The notes: generated from the letters alone by a model not told the origin. Positions 26,087-36,086 are shown, counted from the stretch's first letter. The stretch: DNA of 48,514 nucleotides from Bacteroidales bacterium (GCA_025455395.1 JALOMO010000004.1:1-48514); one strand, 5' to 3'. Numbers and translations are program-made.

Positions 26087-27490
26087 TTATAGTGAAAGCT
26101 TATAGATTTTTGATCCGTGCGGAGGGATATCGGCTTTCAATCTGTCCTTTACAGCACCTATCTCTTTTCTCTCCCAGAGGTCACGGACCCTGTACCTGTT
26201 TTTCATGCCTGCATCCTTGAGTTCAAATGTGATACTCCTGGGGAGATCTGAGGTATTGAACAGGGCAACATATTTTTCATCTTTTCCAGGGGCATCCGCA
26301 ATCCATACAACTTCTTCATTTTTGTTGTACAATTCCCTGCTGTTGTAACACTTCTTATTGACCTCAATTATCTCCGGGTTTGTGATCAGCTTAAGCAGAA
26401 AATCATCTGTTGAAGGAAGGTTACCCCCAAGCATCAGTGGTGACCGGAAGATGCTCCACAGGGTTAAGAGTGTATAATGTTCATCATCAGTGAACCTGCT
26501 CTTTCCCTTAGGTGGGAAGGGACCTCTCTGGCGCAGATCGCCAACAGGAAGCATGTCAGCATCGGGCCATGAACCAGGTCCTGACATGGAAGCCCACAGG
26601 GCACATCTGCTGAACTGGGCCTTAAGCTTTTTCCAGTCATCCCAGAAATCACCTGATATTCTCCACATCTGTGAATATTTCTGTAAGTGGTCCTTGTTCT
26701 CGTAGCTGGTTCCAGGAGAAAGACTGAGTACTATCGGTCTCCCGCATCCGGCTATCGCCCTGCTGAATGCCTCAACTTCAGCCTTCCAGTAAGTATGGTT
26801 TGAGGTATGCTCGGCATCATCGAGTTTTATGAAGTCAACGCCCCAGTCGGCGTATAGTTTAACGATTGAGTTGTAGTATTCCTGGGAACCACTCTTCGAC
26901 ATGTCAACTCCATACATAAGATTAAGCCACTGGCATGTTGATGTTGTGTCAGCAACCTGATCAGCTGTTATACCGTTGATACCGAGCACAGCTGATTTTG
27001 CCCATACGGCCTGCCTTGGTATGCCTCTCATGACATGTATCCCGAATTTCAGCCCTTTGCTGTGGACATAATCTGCCAGAGGCTTCAGCCCCTGGCCTCC
27101 GGCTGACGAGGGGAATTTGCCCGGATCAGGCAGGAGACGACCCCATTCATCCATCGGCATCCATGGAACAGGTGCACCCTCATTCTTGAGCCTGAACTGC
27201 GGGGGATTATCCTGTGTACTTCCGGGTGGATGCGGGTAGTACCAGCAATAGTCAAGAACAATGTATTCCCAGCCGAAATCCTTCAGATAGATGCTCATGT
27301 AATCAGCATTTGCCTTTATATCACTCTCCGTAGCTGTGGCTCCAAAGCAGTCATAGCTGTTCCATCCCATCGGAGGGACAGGCGCCAGGTGTCTGACGGG
27401 TTCCTCCTGCCCATTTACCATATTCATGCCGTTAAGAAATAAAAGTGTAATTGAAATTGCTAAACATGCACTGAAGGTTTTCATAATCAT
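26087..27490 (-). CDS. GH27 alpha-galactosidase-like glycosidase, exported
   Basis: Retaining alpha-galactosidase or beta-L-arabinopyranosidase of family 27, 467 residues, with a signal peptide ending near VNGQ. The barrel opens with PPMGWNSYDCFGA and the metal-free substrate motif VLDYCWYYP. The nucleophile is Asp224 in DFIKLDD, and the acid/base is Asp281 in WRISGDFWDDW. The C-terminal beta domain runs from about 375 to the end (WIADAPGKDEKYVALFN). Two start codons, 27490 and 27484, are possible. It is the only clearly exported glycosidase of known family inside the minus operon and would trim terminal alpha-galactose-like residues before uptake. Substitution of the usual KYDNC by KLDDAE suggests specificity different from standard melibiases. 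Confidence 0.9.
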   Translation of the reverse strand: MIMKTFSACLAISITLLFLNGMNMVNGQEEPVRHLAPVPPMGWNSYDCFGATATESDIKANADYMSIYLKDFGWEYIVLDYCWYYPHPPGSTQDNPPQFRLKNEGAPVPWMPMDEWGRLLPDPGKFPSSAGGQGLKPLADYVHSKGLKFGIHVMRGIPRQAVWAKSAVLGINGITADQVADTTSTCQWLNLMYGVDMSKSGSQEYYNSIVKLYADWGVDFIKLDDAEHTSNHTYWKAEVEAFSRAIAGCGRPIVLSLSPGTSYENKDHLQKYSQMWRISGDFWDDWKKLKAQFSRCALWASMSGPGSWPDADMLPVGDLRQRGPFPPKGKSRFTDDEHYTLLTLWSIFRSPLMLGGNLPSTDDFLLKLITNPEIIEVNKKCYNSRELYNKNEEVVWIADAPGKDEKYVALFNTSDLPRSITFELKDAGMKNRYRVRDLWERKEIGAVKDRLKADIPPHGSKIYKLSL

Positions 27491-27546
27491 GGCTCATTTA
27501 ATTAGTTTAAACATTCCCAGGTTTTATCTTCCATAGGATATTACCG

Positions 27547-28434
27547 TCAGACCCTTCCATCCTCCCTCATCCTGTCAAGTGCATCTTCAAGGTTGCCGGT
27601 GTAGGGGCCTATCTTTTCCATTTTGAGGGAGACAAGACTGGCAGCGAACTTCAATGACCAGCCGGCATCCCTGTCAAGCCGTCCGCTCAGGTAAGCTGCA
27701 AAAGTAGTGTCGCCACGGCCTGTGCGTCCCACTACTGACCTGTTGGAGAACTTTTCAAATTTGACTTCACCATTGATAACACCCAGAACACCTTCTCCTT
27801 TTGTAATAAGTACCTCCGGACAACCCCATGATGCTATTTCTTTTGCAGCAGTCTCAATATCATTCGAACCTGTCAGGATTTCACCTTCAACCACATCGAG
27901 CTTTACTTTGCTCATCAGAGTGACGATTTCTTTTTTACGGCTGTCATCGCTATAGCTCACCATCCTCGTTACCGGGTCTGCCTGGCGAACGAAACTCTGG
28001 AGGTCAACAGAAATATTATATCCCTTCTCCTTAAGCCCTCTCATAAACTCCATTGTGAATTCACTGCTGGAGATACCGGCAAGGTGGACGAATGTGGATG
28101 TAATTGCCGGGAAATCATCAATTCTGAACTCACCTGCGTTATGTTTCAGTATCATCTCCCTCTCGTCAACATTATCGCCCGGGTGTCCTACATACATCCA
28201 GCTTGTTTCATCGCTGTATGTCACGAAGCACTGCACCCCAACCTCTTTAAGTGCATCGAGGATATGTTCATCTTTTTTCGCCAGTCTTGTCACCAGGGCG
28301 ACTTTTTTCCCCACACGTGCAGCAACGGCGGCGCCGCATAACACCGCACTTCCCGGGGCTATATAACCCGGTTTGTCGTAATAGGTCACTTCGTCATAGC
28401 ACATGTGGCCGACAAAGGTTATATCATAGTGCAT
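27547..28434 (-). CDS. PfkB-family carbohydrate kinase
   Basis: Cytoplasmic ribokinase-like kinase of 295 residues. It has the N-terminal GSAVLCGAAVAARVGKKVALVTRL glycine-rich segment, ITKGEGVLG before the ATP site, and the anion-hole/catalytic motif GRTGRGDTTFAAYLSG with Asp242 as base. It would phosphorylate a monosaccharide or nucleoside-like sugar released from imported oligosaccharides. It ends 56 nt before the GH27 gene and begins 11 nt after the GH65 gene. Some members act on inositol, aminosugars or ketohexoses; the sequence does not discriminate. With DhaK/DhaL it gives the operon two unrelated kinases, implying two different sugars or two stages. Confidence 0.88.
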   Translation of the reverse strand: MHYDITFVGHMCYDEVTYYDKPGYIAPGSAVLCGAAVAARVGKKVALVTRLAKKDEHILDALKEVGVQCFVTYSDETSWMYVGHPGDNVDEREMILKHNAGEFRIDDFPAITSTFVHLAGISSSEFTMEFMRGLKEKGYNISVDLQSFVRQADPVTRMVSYSDDSRKKEIVTLMSKVKLDVVEGEILTGSNDIETAAKEIASWGCPEVLITKGEGVLGVINGEVKFEKFSNRSVVGRTGRGDTTFAAYLSGRLDRDAGWSLKFAASLVSLKMEKIGPYTGNLEDALDRMREDGRV

Positions 28435-28445
28435 AAGTTCTGTTT

Positions 28446-30980
28446 TTACTTCAGTTCTTTCTTAATCTGAACGGCGTGTTCGTTGTAAGTGTAATAATGA
28501 TTACCCCTCTTTTTGTAATCGGAGCTTATGCTTTTACCGGTTTCAAGCACAACATGCTCTTCATCACATATCTTTACCGTAAGGTTAAGATTGTTTGTCA
28601 CTGCAGAGCTAAGGCTTATCGTCTCCCTGTCAATGACGACGGTTATCATCTGGCTCTTATAGAAGAAATTATATTTAAGCCTGTTCCATCCCTTGGGCAA
28701 TATGGGGTTGAATGTCAATATCCCATCATCGATACCGAATCCTGCGAAGCCATAGTGCACCACCTGCCATGTTCCTCCAGAAGGGGCAATGTGAACACCG
28801 CCCAGCTGGAAGTTGGCCTTCTTTGCAGGGTTGGCACTTTCCAGGTCAATTCTGGCTGACCTGAGGAAGTACCAGAGGGCACGGTCAACACGCCCCACCT
28901 GTGCTGCAACGATACCGTAGGCATTGGGACTGTCACCGGAACCGTGCTCTGTCCTGAGGTCATAATAGTCAAACGTTGCTTTTCTGACTATCGGATGAAA
29001 CTCATCCCTGAACATCACCAGCATCTGTATCGTGTCAGCCTGCTTTATTATCTGTGTATGTACAGCCGGACCAACTGGATAACCCAGGTATTCGTCACGT
29101 ATTATCCGGCTCTTGAATTCCTCGAGGGAGATATCTTCGAGTTCAAAGTATCCGTCATGCTGTTCAATAACCTTCGTTACCGGGTCGGGTTCTTTGAGAA
29201 ACATCTTATCAATTATATCTCGCCAGTATTCAAGCTCACTTTCAGTGATCTTGTGAAGCTCCTTAAGCTTTTTAAGCTTGGCAGGAGACCTCTCCTCCAT
29301 CATTTTGAGGCACTCAAATGCCTTTTCTATTGAGTGCAGCAGTATTCTGTTGGTATAGGCATTGTTTGCAACCTCTTCATGATATTCGTCGGGGCATGTT
29401 GTATGAAGGATTTCATACCTTTCCTTTGGCACTTTGTAATAGACGAGGGAACTGACAAACCGAGCTGTAAGCAAAGTCATCCGGGCACCATAATTCTCAA
29501 TGAAGTCCCAGTCTCCTGTAAGATCAAAATACTGCCATACGGCGTATATCACATCGCCGGCGATATGCCACTGACGGTCGCCAAAGTAATTGCGCATCAT
29601 ACGGCCGCTGTGGATATCCTGCCAGACAAATTTCTTAGTGGCTTCCTCGCCCGTATCAAGTGACTCCCATGCATAGAAAGCACCATCAAAACCAAGGTCC
29701 GTCGCTTTTTTGATCGCATACTCAAGGGCATTGTAGCGATACATGAGAATATTCCTTGCATAATCAGGGAATACTACTGCATAGAAAGGGAAGGCGTATG
29801 TGTCAACCTCCCAGAAGATGGCACCCTTATATGTGGCATATGAAAGTGAGCGTGAAGGTATGGCAGCATAATCGAAACCTTTGGGTACAGAGATGAGCAG
29901 GATATATAGATTGTAGCGCATGAAAAGCTCTGACTTCTTTACTCTGTTCACGTCAGCATTGAGCTCTTTCTCGAGGTGGGCAACTTCATCTTCGGGTTTG
30001 ACAAGCCCGTATTTAACTTCCCTCTTTACCCTGCCGCTCAGAAAATCTTTCATCTCCGCCCGGAGATGGTTATCGATATATGGTTCATCAGTTTCAATTT
30101 CAACGTTTGCTATTTCCCAGTTTTTCTCGAGTTCAGCGATGTGTTTCTTCCTCTCTTCTTCGAAACTGAATGCGGCTGTGAGTGCGTTTGCGACGGGGTC
30201 CATTGAGTCACGGCTTGTGAACAGCGTGTGCTGGCTTGTTACCGTGAACTCAACTGTTTTTTTGAGCTTAATGGAAAAGAGCTGTCGTACCTCCTCCTCG
30301 CCTGTAACAATTTTGCTGCCGGCCGGAGAGGAGAGTGTATGTTTGCTGCTTATTGCGATGGCATATTTATGCTGTTGTGTTTTTGCAGTAAGAATATATC
30401 CGCCATCGCATTCACCGGTTGAGAAGTCTGACAGATGCTTTCCGTTTGCATCAAAGACATCACCTGTTATTCCCGGGCTGTATTCAAGCACTGCATCACC
30501 GTCATGGCAGGTTGCGGCAAATCGGTTCCAAACCAGATTTTTATTATGATAGGTACAGAATCTCTCAATCCTGACATTGAGTTTCTTTCCTGTTTTGGCC
30601 TTGAATATATATTCAAGTGTAAGGATGGCACTTCTCATGTCAAGTGTGATGCGAAAGTTCTCGCAGTTGTCTCCTTCGCGGTTCAGAAAGACCTTCTCTC
30701 CGTCGAAGGTCAGAGGAGCGCTCATGAAATCAGGCATATTGATAATCTCCTTCCAGATGTCCTTTGAGGGATCATCATATCCAAGCTGGTCATAGATACC
30801 AATGCAGTGAATTGAGCTGTCAACCTTTTCATCAAAAAGCTCGCTGAAACAACCGCGAACACCGACAAAACCATTTGCGATAAGTGCAAGGTGATTTCGA
30901 CCTACAATCTTTTTTCCATCTTTAAAATAGCCCTGATAGTCGAGTTTATCAAGCTCTATTATCCAATTCCTGTTGTTCAT
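28446..30980 (-). CDS. GH65 glycoside phosphorylase/hydrolase, cytoplasmic
   Basis: Family-65 enzyme, 844 residues, no signal peptide. Most members phosphorolyse an alpha-glucoside (maltose, trehalose, kojibiose, nigerose, glucosylglycerol or glucosylrhamnose) to beta-glucose-1-phosphate. A beta-sandwich N-domain (about 1-290), an (alpha/alpha)6 barrel (about 330-750) and a C-terminal beta domain are visible. The catalytic acid is Glu532 in TCPDEYHEEVANNAYTN. The region TEHGSGDSPNAYG corresponds to the phosphate-binding loop and supports a phosphorylase more than a hydrolase. It sits between GH36 (10 nt upstream) and PfkB kinase (11 nt downstream), so it probably handles the same imported oligosaccharide. 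The acceptor sugar is unknown; a non-glucose donor would be unusual. Confidence 0.9.
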   Translation of the reverse strand: MNNRNWIIELDKLDYQGYFKDGKKIVGRNHLALIANGFVGVRGCFSELFDEKVDSSIHCIGIYDQLGYDDPSKDIWKEIINMPDFMSAPLTFDGEKVFLNREGDNCENFRITLDMRSAILTLEYIFKAKTGKKLNVRIERFCTYHNKNLVWNRFAATCHDGDAVLEYSPGITGDVFDANGKHLSDFSTGECDGGYILTAKTQQHKYAIAISSKHTLSSPAGSKIVTGEEEVRQLFSIKLKKTVEFTVTSQHTLFTSRDSMDPVANALTAAFSFEEERKKHIAELEKNWEIANVEIETDEPYIDNHLRAEMKDFLSGRVKREVKYGLVKPEDEVAHLEKELNADVNRVKKSELFMRYNLYILLISVPKGFDYAAIPSRSLSYATYKGAIFWEVDTYAFPFYAVVFPDYARNILMYRYNALEYAIKKATDLGFDGAFYAWESLDTGEEATKKFVWQDIHSGRMMRNYFGDRQWHIAGDVIYAVWQYFDLTGDWDFIENYGARMTLLTARFVSSLVYYKVPKERYEILHTTCPDEYHEEVANNAYTNRILLHSIEKAFECLKMMEERSPAKLKKLKELHKITESELEYWRDIIDKMFLKEPDPVTKVIEQHDGYFELEDISLEEFKSRIIRDEYLGYPVGPAVHTQIIKQADTIQMLVMFRDEFHPIVRKATFDYYDLRTEHGSGDSPNAYGIVAAQVGRVDRALWYFLRSARIDLESANPAKKANFQLGGVHIAPSGGTWQVVHYGFAGFGIDDGILTFNPILPKGWNRLKYNFFYKSQMITVVIDRETISLSSAVTNNLNLTVKICDEEHVVLETGKSISSDYKKRGNHYYTYNEHAVQIKKELK

Positions 30981-30990
30981 TTATTTATGT

Positions 30991-32967
30991 TTATCCGGTT
31001 ATCTTTTTCGGTTGCCATCCCTTTTCGAAGGGTTTATCGTTCAGATAGAAGAGTGCCGATTCATGAGGATTCAGACATATAGAAATCGTTCCGTTCAGCT
31101 GAATATTTTCTTCTGTTCTCCATTCGATTGCGTTGGAGCCACTGATACCCAATAGTTCGAGCGGGTATTTTTTTTCTATTCTGGTTTCACCATTATTGAA
31201 GAAAAAGAGAATACCCATTGCATTATCCTTCCGCGTACCACCATAAATGACAAGTTCAGTTTCACGGCCGAGCAGAAGCGGTCTGAATTCAACTGCATTA
31301 TTGTCACCTGCAAGGAATTTGAAAAGATCAAGTCTGTGTTGAGGGCATTCATCAACATAGTCAGAGGTCATGATCATGCCCTGGGCAATTCCCATGTAGA
31401 GAGCCAGTGAGGTAGCCTCAACTTCGGTAATTTTTGTCTCCCACGTGCGCAGCAAAACACAATCCGGATCAACCTCATAGAACCGGTGATTTGTAAAATT
31501 ACGCAAAGCCAGGTCATTGAGGAGTTCTTTTGGGCTATTGTGGGCTACCCACCTGGCGCCGACGTCACGTGATACTCTCATGCAATCGACATACCCCACA
31601 GATGCCCAGATTGGCTGGCCGCACCCGAGCCAGATACTATCCTCCCCGATCTCTTCCCTGATCATCTTGAGAACGTCAGTGAAATACTCCATCCTGGTCT
31701 TGCCCGGGGTATGACGCCTGATAAGCGGCCGCTTTGACTTGTCGGTTATCAGGTTGTGCTTGTTGAGCCCGTCATGGAACCAGCCTCCCTCAAAGCGGTC
31801 CATTGAGCCCCAGAACATGAAATCGGTCTTGAAGTACCTGTAACCCCACTTCCTGTAAGTACGGAAGACGTATCTGAGGTATTCGAATGCTTCAGGATTG
31901 GAAGTATCAAGACAATAATGAATTTTTGACCTGTAGCCCCATACATTATCCTCTCCCAGCGGATTCATGAACTCAATAAGCTCACCTTCCTGATCCCTGC
32001 ACAGCCAGTCGGGGTGTTCCCTGAAGAGTCTGCTTCTGTCAGCCACCATCCATGGTCCTATCCAGATACCGGGAGTATAACCTGCCTTTGTTATTTCTTG
32101 CGCATAATACTCCATCCCTTTCGGGAATTTGCTGTCAGGCCAGAGCCAGTCGCCAAGGTGTTCGAAATGATTTGCATCAATTACGAATACATTCAGATTA
32201 AGGTCTTTACGATAGGGGGCAAATTTCTCAAGGTGCCTCTCAAGAATCTCTCCGCTGAACCAGAAGTAATCATAATACCATGAACACCATCCTGTTGTGG
32301 CTGGTTTCGTAAGTCTGATATTGTTTGTTTTTACCACCAGATCAGCCCACTTTTTTTGAGCGAGGTCAAGATCATCATGCTTAAAAAATACGATCTCGGA
32401 GAAATCAATACTATTAATTCCACCGAGATATTTTCCCTCAAGGAACATTTCAGTAGTGGCAAAGAGTTGGTTTCTCTCCTTTCTGTATCTGAAAGTCTGA
32501 AACATCCTGTCATGGGTGAGGTATCCGGAAAGGGCGATACCGGAAGAGCTGAGGACAACTCCGATGGCGCTGGCTTCAGCCTCGATAATGTCGCCGGCAT
32601 CATACAGAAAACTCTGATCCCAGCTGAAGTAACCATGTGCCAATAGTTTTTCTACTCCTGTCACATATGCATTATCAAACACTGAGACCTTCTCAATCCG
32701 CTCAGTCTTTATCTTATCGATAGTTGTGCGAAGAGAAAGATACTGGTCCTTAACAAGAAAATGGAGAATAAGATTAAAACAGGAAGTACGGTATGTTATT
32801 ACAACAGAGTCAGGATCTGACAAGAGTAAAATATCCTTATTGCTTACAGGTTTTCCATCCACCGAAGGGTAACATTGGTAATAACCTGTTTGACCCATTA
32901 TAATGTCATAGTGGCCGTCATCATAGATATTCAGACAACACTCTTTCTGGAAAATGATTTGTGGCAT
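30991..32967 (-). CDS. GH36 alpha-galactosidase-like enzyme, cytoplasmic
   Basis: Family-36-type retaining alpha-galactosidase, 658 residues from ATG 32967 (MPQIIFQ). An in-frame extension to 33078 would overlap the symporter gene and adds no sensible sequence, so the shorter start is preferred. A beta-supersandwich N-domain (about 1-240) precedes the TIM barrel, which begins at TTGWCSWYYDYFW. The nucleophile is Asp382 in YFKTDFMFWG, and the likely acid/base is Asp468 in MRVSRDVGARW. There is no signal peptide, so it acts on imported oligosaccharides; raffinose-type synthases share this fold and are an alternative. It follows the symporter by 47 nt and precedes GH65 by 10 nt. Confidence 0.88.
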   Translation of the reverse strand: MPQIIFQKECCLNIYDDGHYDIIMGQTGYYQCYPSVDGKPVSNKDILLLSDPDSVVITYRTSCFNLILHFLVKDQYLSLRTTIDKIKTERIEKVSVFDNAYVTGVEKLLAHGYFSWDQSFLYDAGDIIEAEASAIGVVLSSSGIALSGYLTHDRMFQTFRYRKERNQLFATTEMFLEGKYLGGINSIDFSEIVFFKHDDLDLAQKKWADLVVKTNNIRLTKPATTGWCSWYYDYFWFSGEILERHLEKFAPYRKDLNLNVFVIDANHFEHLGDWLWPDSKFPKGMEYYAQEITKAGYTPGIWIGPWMVADRSRLFREHPDWLCRDQEGELIEFMNPLGEDNVWGYRSKIHYCLDTSNPEAFEYLRYVFRTYRKWGYRYFKTDFMFWGSMDRFEGGWFHDGLNKHNLITDKSKRPLIRRHTPGKTRMEYFTDVLKMIREEIGEDSIWLGCGQPIWASVGYVDCMRVSRDVGARWVAHNSPKELLNDLALRNFTNHRFYEVDPDCVLLRTWETKITEVEATSLALYMGIAQGMIMTSDYVDECPQHRLDLFKFLAGDNNAVEFRPLLLGRETELVIYGGTRKDNAMGILFFFNNGETRIEKKYPLELLGISGSNAIEWRTEENIQLNGTISICLNPHESALFYLNDKPFEKGWQPKKITG

Positions 32968-33014
32968 ATAATTCTCTCTATTATTTTTTGCTGTGGTTCT
33001 TAGGCATTCATTTA

Positions 33015-34814
33015 CTAAGTTACAAATACTGAGAATACAAGCATCAATATAAGCATAAGGAGGAAGCTGATAGCCCACCAGAAACCGACACTCCTTAGTA
33101 ATGGCATTTTTTCTCCTTTCACAACGGTTACCTTATTCCAGTTGAATGTCAGATCATCCGATACCTGCTCAGGAGCGGGAGGCGGGGTTAACATTGCTGA
33201 GACAGATGCAATTATCATAGCACATGCCCATACAATCAGCCCCTGGTTTGCGAAAGGTCTGATGAAGTTTGCAAGGGGAGCAGTGGAGTCAGCCAACGGG
33301 CCAAGTTCCAGGTATTTGAGAATTCCTGCAATAGCAAATGAGACAATGACTGCCAGGAAAGCATCTCTGCCGTTTACTCTCCTCCACAGCATGCCAATAA
33401 GGAATATCGCTGAGAATGGGGGAGCAATAAAGGTGTACATCGTCTGTATGTAAACGAAAATATTAATTTTTGTCAGCGCAAGAATAATTGCCAGTGCGAT
33501 TGAAAGTAAAAGAATTATCGTACCCGATAGGCGACCTATCATTATTTCACGTTTATCGGAAGCGTTTTTGTTGATATATTCCTTATAAATATCTATCGTG
33601 AAAATTGTCGAAGTCGAGTTAAGTACTGAGCTGATTGTACTCTGTATTGCACCGAAAAGAGCTGCCATCAGGATACCGGTAAGGACGACCGGGACAAGCT
33701 TTCCAATCAACAGAATGTATGTTTTATTTGTCTCCTGGTTCATGGTCGCCCAGTCATTTCCAAGGAGGAATTCAGGCTTCATTGCAAAGAAAATGAGTCC
33801 GGGAATTACAACAATGAAAGGAAGCAGAAGCTTGAGGAATGAGGCAAGGACCATCCCCATCCGGGCATGATATATATCTTTTGCAGCAAAGACTTTCTGT
33901 ATCATATGCTGATTAATGACAGTATACCATAATCCGATATAGAAAAAGCTGAAAACCCAGTGTGTCCATGGTGTAGTTGAATGATTAAAAGGCTGAAGCA
34001 CTGATAGCCTATGATACTCTGCACCCTCTCCAGCACCCTTTAGCATATTTGAAACGTTTTCAGAAAGCCACTGAGCCGCCCATCCTTCCTGGGCTCTGTT
34101 AGCTTCAACCATGGTTGAGAAGCCCTTAATTATTCCTTCCCCGGCACCAAGGTGCATCAGCCCCAGGAATGTAACGGCAAGACCTCCTCCAATCATAATG
34201 AAGATCGTAAGAAGGTCCATCCACGCAACTGATCTCAGTCCGCCCCAGATAGCCCATATTCCTGAGGCAAATGCAATAAGCCCGATTGAAAGGAAAAGTC
34301 CCCAGTTAATAGCGTTACCTGCATTTATTGAGGCTGTATCAAGTCCGAAAAGCGAGTTGAATTTAAGTGCTTCCTCAACAATAAGGCCTCCTCCGTAAAT
34401 AACCGGTGCCATAAAAGCAGAGATATTGGCGAGAAGGGTTATGGAGGCAAAGAGAAACCGCATTTTTCTGCTGAATCTTTTCTCAAGGAATTCAGGTGTT
34501 GTATATACTTTGGAGTTCAGGAGGAATGGAATAAATATCCATATCAGAAACGTAAATGCAATTACGGAGCTCCACTCAGGAGTAGCTACGACGATCCCGT
34601 ATAGAACCGCTGCTCCGATCATCCCAATGAAGTGTTCCGTACTGATATTCGCAGCTATGTATGAGCTTCCGACTACATACCAGGGCAATGATTTCCCGGC
34701 AAGGAAATAGTCAGATGATACGCTCTTCTTAGATCTTCCGAACCACCATCCTATAAGGCTCAATGCTATAAAGTATCCGAAGAAGGATACATAATCCAGT
34801 AGTTTTAATTCCAT
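33015..34814 (-). CDS. sodium/solute symporter (SSS/SGLT-type) for sugars
   Basis: Inner-membrane symporter of 599 residues with about 14 hydrophobic segments. The N-terminus has SDYFLAGKSLPWYVVGSSYIAANISTEHFIGMIG, characteristic of the SGLT branch of the sodium/solute symporter family (residues of the Na and sugar sites lie here). The last helix is at the extreme C-terminus after an extended hydrophilic loop beginning TPPPAPEQVSDD. It would couple Na+ entry to uptake of a galactose-like sugar or short alpha-galactoside, feeding the cytoplasmic GH36 and GH65 encoded just downstream. There are 27 nt between it and the upstream glycosidase-like gene. Confidence 0.9.
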   Translation of the reverse strand: MELKLLDYVSFFGYFIALSLIGWWFGRSKKSVSSDYFLAGKSLPWYVVGSSYIAANISTEHFIGMIGAAVLYGIVVATPEWSSVIAFTFLIWIFIPFLLNSKVYTTPEFLEKRFSRKMRFLFASITLLANISAFMAPVIYGGGLIVEEALKFNSLFGLDTASINAGNAINWGLFLSIGLIAFASGIWAIWGGLRSVAWMDLLTIFIMIGGGLAVTFLGLMHLGAGEGIIKGFSTMVEANRAQEGWAAQWLSENVSNMLKGAGEGAEYHRLSVLQPFNHSTTPWTHWVFSFFYIGLWYTVINQHMIQKVFAAKDIYHARMGMVLASFLKLLLPFIVVIPGLIFFAMKPEFLLGNDWATMNQETNKTYILLIGKLVPVVLTGILMAALFGAIQSTISSVLNSTSTIFTIDIYKEYINKNASDKREIMIGRLSGTIILLLSIALAIILALTKINIFVYIQTMYTFIAPPFSAIFLIGMLWRRVNGRDAFLAVIVSFAIAGILKYLELGPLADSTAPLANFIRPFANQGLIVWACAMIIASVSAMLTPPPAPEQVSDDLTFNWNKVTVVKGEKMPLLRSVGFWWAISFLLMLILMLVFSVFVT

Positions 34815-34841
34815 CAGTTAGTATATTGTATATTGATTATT

Positions 34842-36086
34842 TTATTTAATGAAAATGTCGCCGTCGCGTTCCGGAACCGTGAACTCCTTTCCAACAGAAC
34901 CATCAGAAGCGCGTTTTCTCTCTTCATTGAATATCACTGTAACAGCAGAATTGGAGTAGTGGTTATAGACAACTGTTCCCCTTTCAAACTCTCTCCATGA
35001 TGATCCATCCTCTTTATCAACCCTGTTTCCAAGAGGTTTTCCGAGACTTACATCCCAGAAAGGATACCAGTCATGAAGATGATCGGGTGTTTTGAGAGGA
35101 TTCGGGTCAGCATACAGGACATAACCATTTGAGTGTGTCAGGCCAAGTGTTGTAGTTGCCCTCATTCGCTGGAGGTCGTCACGGTTTCCCCATACCTCAA
35201 GACAGTTGATGGTCGGTTTCTGCAGGCTGTCCTCAAACCATACCAAAGCTTCCCTTATCCTGTCCCAGGATCTTTTATTGGCGTCCTCACGGTTGAACAT
35301 GACGAGCTCTTCGACCGGCATACTCAGGGAATCAACTGGATTAAGCTCCATGAAAGAGCCGTTGATATAGTCTTTATAGAGCCTGCCGTCTTCAATATCA
35401 TCATGGATGTTAACCATTATTAAAGCAGAGTCTCCAATGGCAGCTCTGATCTTTTTGATTATCTCAAGGTGGCCGCTCCAGTCAAGCATCACGCCATCGT
35501 ATACGCCTGACTCAATGGAGATTTTTGCCTGTCGGGCCACATTATCCTGGAATTCAGGGTTGTCATAATTCAGTTTGTAGAATGGTTCCCATCCGCCCAG
35601 CCAGCCTTTGACAATTGTCCCGGAGGAATCTCTCAGCCACCACGGGCTGTCTTCAGGAAGGAAGCTCATAGGGGCATCTCTCCACCGTATTTCAAAAAGA
35701 AACACCATGTTAGGATTAATTTTCAATGCCTCTGCTCGATTAGCCAGGGCCTGTTCAAGGCTTTCCATGGTGAAGCTATCGGCAAGGCCATGGTGTTTAT
35801 TATCCCATACCAGCCCAAGAACAAGGTCATATCCCTCTCCCAACTGGCTGAGCGGTTCTTCGAAAATAAGGTCATGTTTTGCGGCTACTGACACTCTCTG
35901 CTGGTTGGTTTCCAGCGGAAACTCCGGCATGTCAACAGGGTACCATGCCTGAAAGATGGATGGGAAATCACGACCATCAATCCTTTCTGCAATCGAGTCT
36001 TTGTCCGGCTGAGGTGAATTACAGGATGAAGCTGTTAGTAAGCCAAATCCGGCAATAATAGTCATTAATTTATTCTTCTTCATCAA
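34842..36086 (-). CDS. exported putative TIM-barrel glycoside hydrolase (GHL-type)
   Basis: Lipoprotein-type exported protein, 414 residues, signal ending in TASSC. The body reads as a TIM barrel: YDLVLGLVWDN, NMVFLFEIRWRDAP, FQDNVARQAKISIESGVYDGVMLDWSGHLE, and later GYVLYADPNP and WYPFWDVSLGKP. A short beta tail carries RGTVVYNHYSNSAVTVIF, as found at the end of hypothetical glycosidase family GHL15-like proteins. The Asp of DGVMLDW is the best catalytic candidate. The family has no firmly known substrate that I can name. As the second gene of the minus operon, 62 nt after the oxidoreductase, it may act with GH27 on the substrate before import. Confidence 0.6.
   Translation of the reverse strand: MMKKNKLMTIIAGFGLLTASSCNSPQPDKDSIAERIDGRDFPSIFQAWYPVDMPEFPLETNQQRVSVAAKHDLIFEEPLSQLGEGYDLVLGLVWDNKHHGLADSFTMESLEQALANRAEALKINPNMVFLFEIRWRDAPMSFLPEDSPWWLRDSSGTIVKGWLGGWEPFYKLNYDNPEFQDNVARQAKISIESGVYDGVMLDWSGHLEIIKKIRAAIGDSALIMVNIHDDIEDGRLYKDYINGSFMELNPVDSLSMPVEELVMFNREDANKRSWDRIREALVWFEDSLQKPTINCLEVWGNRDDLQRMRATTTLGLTHSNGYVLYADPNPLKTPDHLHDWYPFWDVSLGKPLGNRVDKEDGSSWREFERGTVVYNHYSNSAVTVIFNEERKRASDGSVGKEFTVPERDGDIFIK

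Noticed and set aside
29920-30549. Plus-strand frame of 209 codons, rich in Ser and Phe
   Set aside because: It is antisense to the GH65 coding sequence, which has clear motifs; low-complexity composition is typical of a shadow frame.
33014-33030. TTTACTAAGT also found near 20670, considered as a shared operator
   Set aside because: At 33015 it forms the stop codon and last codons of the symporter gene, so the match is probably chance.
34815-34841. ATATTGTATAT in the 27-nt gap, considered as a promoter for the symporter
   Set aside because: It is in the opposite orientation to the gene compared with the other copies, and the gap is typical of an operon interior.
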